A stretch of 64,000 nucleotides of DNA from Pontibacter sp. FD36 (GTDB lineage Bacteria > Bacteroidota > Bacteroidia > Cytophagales > Hymenobacteraceae), in NCBI RefSeq assembly GCF_015686655.1, contig NZ_JADPMP010000013.1, positions 1 to 64,000 of the forward strand. Direction: 5' to 3'. Positions 62,565-64,000 of this stretch are shown piece after piece. Position numbers and translations under genes: made by a program. Numbering within the stretch: position 1 is the stretch's first letter; every line of letters begins with the position of its first letter. The notes under the pieces are model-generated. The model saw only the letters and a list, made by a program, of their open reading frames with translations. It had not been told where the DNA came from and did not search any database.

Positions 62565-63831
62565 CCTTTTTGCTCTCGTGGACTGCAATAACTTTTATGC
62601 CTCCTGCGAGCGGGTATTCGATCCGAAACTGGAGGGCAAGCCCATTGTGGTACTCTCCAACAACGATGGTTGCATCATCGCACGGTCCAACGAAGCCAAG
62701 GCGCTGGGTATACAAATGGGAGAACCAGCCTTTAAAGCAAAGGATACGATAGAACAGCATAACGTACACGTTTTCAGCAGCAACTACACCTTGTATGGCG
62801 ATATGTCAGCTCGGGTAATGCAGACACTCGGGCAGTTCACTCCCAACCTGGAGGTATACTCTATCGACGAAGCTTTCCTGGACTTGGGCAACTTCTATGG
62901 CCGCGACCTGGACCAGTATGCCGGAGAGATGCGCCATACCGTAAAGACCTGGACAGGTATACCGGTGTCGGTGGGTGTAGCCCCGACCAAGACACTGGCC
63001 AAGCTGGCCAACCGGCTTTCCAAAAAGTCGAAGAAGGCGGATGGCGTGCTGGTGCTGACCGATGAACGGCATATACAGGAAGCTTTGCGACGCACTGAGG
63101 TGGGCGATGTGTGGGGTGTGGGCAGACGCTACGCCCGCAAGCTGGCAGCTTTTGGCATCCATACGGCCCTGGACCTGCGCAACACCTCCGATGCCTTTGC
63201 GAAGAAACACCTGACCGTGGTAGGCCTGCGCACCGTGCGGGAGCTACGCGGCGAACCCTGTCAGGATCTGGAGATGGTAGCGCCTAACAAGCAGCACATC
63301 TGCACCTCCCGCTCTTTTGGTGGTCCTGTGACCGAGCTTTCGCAACTGAAAGAAGCCACCGCTAACTATGCTTCGCGCTGTGCTGCCAAGCTGCGCCGCC
63401 AGCAGAGTTGTGCAGGCGCTATTACAGTATTCCTGGAGACAAACCGCTTCCGGGAGGGTGACGCCCAGTACTTTAACAGCAAGACCATTGCGCTGCCTAC
63501 GGCCACCAACAGCACCCTCGAACTGCTACACTACGCCAGCATAGCCCTGCAGGCGCTCTACCGCGAAGGCTACCGCTACAAAAAGAGCGGAGTGATCGTG
63601 TCGGAGCTGCGGCCCCAGAACCAGGTGCAGACTTCCCTGCTCGACACTGTGGACCGCGACAAGCACCAGCGCCTGATGCAGACCCTCGACAAATTGAACG
63701 GCGCCTTAGGCCGTGACACGGTCACCTGCGCCGCGCAGGGCACCACCCGACCCTGGCAGCTCAAATGCGAGAAGAAATCGCCGTGCTATACCACCCAGCT
63801 AAAAGGCCTGCTATGTATCGGTACAAGCTAA
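62557..63831 (+). CDS. umuC: Y-family DNA polymerase UmuC
   Basis: 424 residues, as expected for UmuC. It starts MTSLFALVDCNNFYASCERV with the catalytic Asp near residue 9. It has the motif YSIDEAFLD (about 106-114) with the other catalytic acidic pair, and helix-hairpin-helix and little-finger domains follow, with GVWGVGRRYARKLAAFGIHT-like DVWGVGRRYARKLAAFG. It performs error-prone synthesis across lesions as part of polymerase V. It overlaps umuD by 8 bases, so translation is coupled. No terminator is visible before the window end. Confidence 0.96.
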   Translation: MTSLFALVDCNNFYASCERVFDPKLEGKPIVVLSNNDGCIIARSNEAKALGIQMGEPAFKAKDTIEQHNVHVFSSNYTLYGDMSARVMQTLGQFTPNLEVYSIDEAFLDLGNFYGRDLDQYAGEMRHTVKTWTGIPVSVGVAPTKTLAKLANRLSKKSKKADGVLVLTDERHIQEALRRTEVGDVWGVGRRYARKLAAFGIHTALDLRNTSDAFAKKHLTVVGLRTVRELRGEPCQDLEMVAPNKQHICTSRSFGGPVTELSQLKEATANYASRCAAKLRRQQSCAGAITVFLETNRFREGDAQYFNSKTIALPTATNSTLELLHYASIALQALYREGYRYKKSGVIVSELRPQNQVQTSLLDTVDRDKHQRLMQTLDKLNGALGRDTVTCAAQGTTRPWQLKCEKKSPCYTTQLKGLLCIGTS

Positions 63832-63917
63832 GATTTAGGTAAAGGCGCTTACAAGTTCAATCACCCTGCTTCTCCTCAAAAAAAGGTTGGCTTACTCAGA
63901 GGAAGAAGTCGAATCCC

Positions 63918-63993
63918 CTGTCACCCTGTAAAGAAACTTGCTTGAAGGGAGGACTGCTTCATCTGTCACCAGGATCCTAGCAGGATGACAAAA
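63918..63993 (+). repeat. Short dispersed intergenic element, copy 2
   Basis: About 76 bases beginning CTGTCACCCTGTAAAGAAAC and ending AGGATGACAAAA. The ends match the element at 229-319 read on its minus strand. It lies about 90 bases past the umuC stop. Confidence 0.45.
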
Positions 63994-64000
63994 TTGAAAT

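Overview
The window reads as a chromosomal segment of a Bacteroidota bacterium, most likely Cytophagales/Hymenobacteraceae and Pontibacter-like. The evidence is two secreted proteins with the gliding-motility/T9SS type C-terminal domain, a SusC-type plug module, several Bacteroidota-typical families (DUF4920, DUF4142, DUF2147, YceI-like), a LytS/LytR-type two-component pair, promoters of the TAnnTTTG class, and near absence of Shine-Dalgarno sites. The genus is an inference. I found no rRNA, tRNA, CRISPR array, insertion sequence or prophage.

Layout. 0-6.6 kb (- strand): a PorE-like TPR/beta-propeller/OmpA protein behind queE, then folD and lepA, with repeat-rich intergenic DNA. 6.8-11.5 kb (+): a PAS-LuxR regulator, the fused acyl-CoA mutase IcmF and a 55-residue membrane peptide. 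11.5-21.6 kb: a GreA/Rnk-like factor coupled to a membrane glutamate-synthase-like enzyme, an FKBP isomerase, glutamate dehydrogenase, an M61 peptidase, an NlpC/P60 hydrolase, and three scattered paralogues of a STAS-like family. 21.7-22.0 kb (-): a compact transcription unit with its own promoter and terminator, a long-range closed RNA fold, and a 22-codon frame behind a near-perfect Shine-Dalgarno.

22.3-28.7 kb: DUF2147 protein, a second Gre-like factor, tandem T9SS-type surface proteins whose C-terminal domains look homogenised, and an orphan cytochrome oxidase subunit III. 29-40.7 kb: YceI-like/patatin pair, DUF4920 lipoprotein, ligA, LytS/LytR pair, dapA, a lipoprotein, and a DUF421 pair. 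40.8-43.3 kb: a self-contained divergent locus of four low-complexity hydrophilic proteins, three of them rich in Arg/Tyr/Asp/Gly and almost devoid of Lys. 43.4-53 kb: an FAD oxidoreductase/membrane ferredoxin module and a 1940-residue alpha-2-macroglobulin with an embedded SusC-like segment. 53-64 kb: STAS protein, CurA-like reductase, a SulP/carbonic anhydrase/TetR operon, a PLP decarboxylase, alaA, a DUF4142 lipoprotein and umuDC.

Across the whole window the octamer GGTATAGC/GCTATACC occurs about 55 times by hand count, against about 2 expected, in genes and gaps alike and often at gene ends. This, the structured RNA/peptide locus near 21.8 kb and the Arg/Tyr-rich disordered-protein locus near 42 kb are the observations I consider most likely to be new. 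All family assignments are from reading the translated sequences without database searches.
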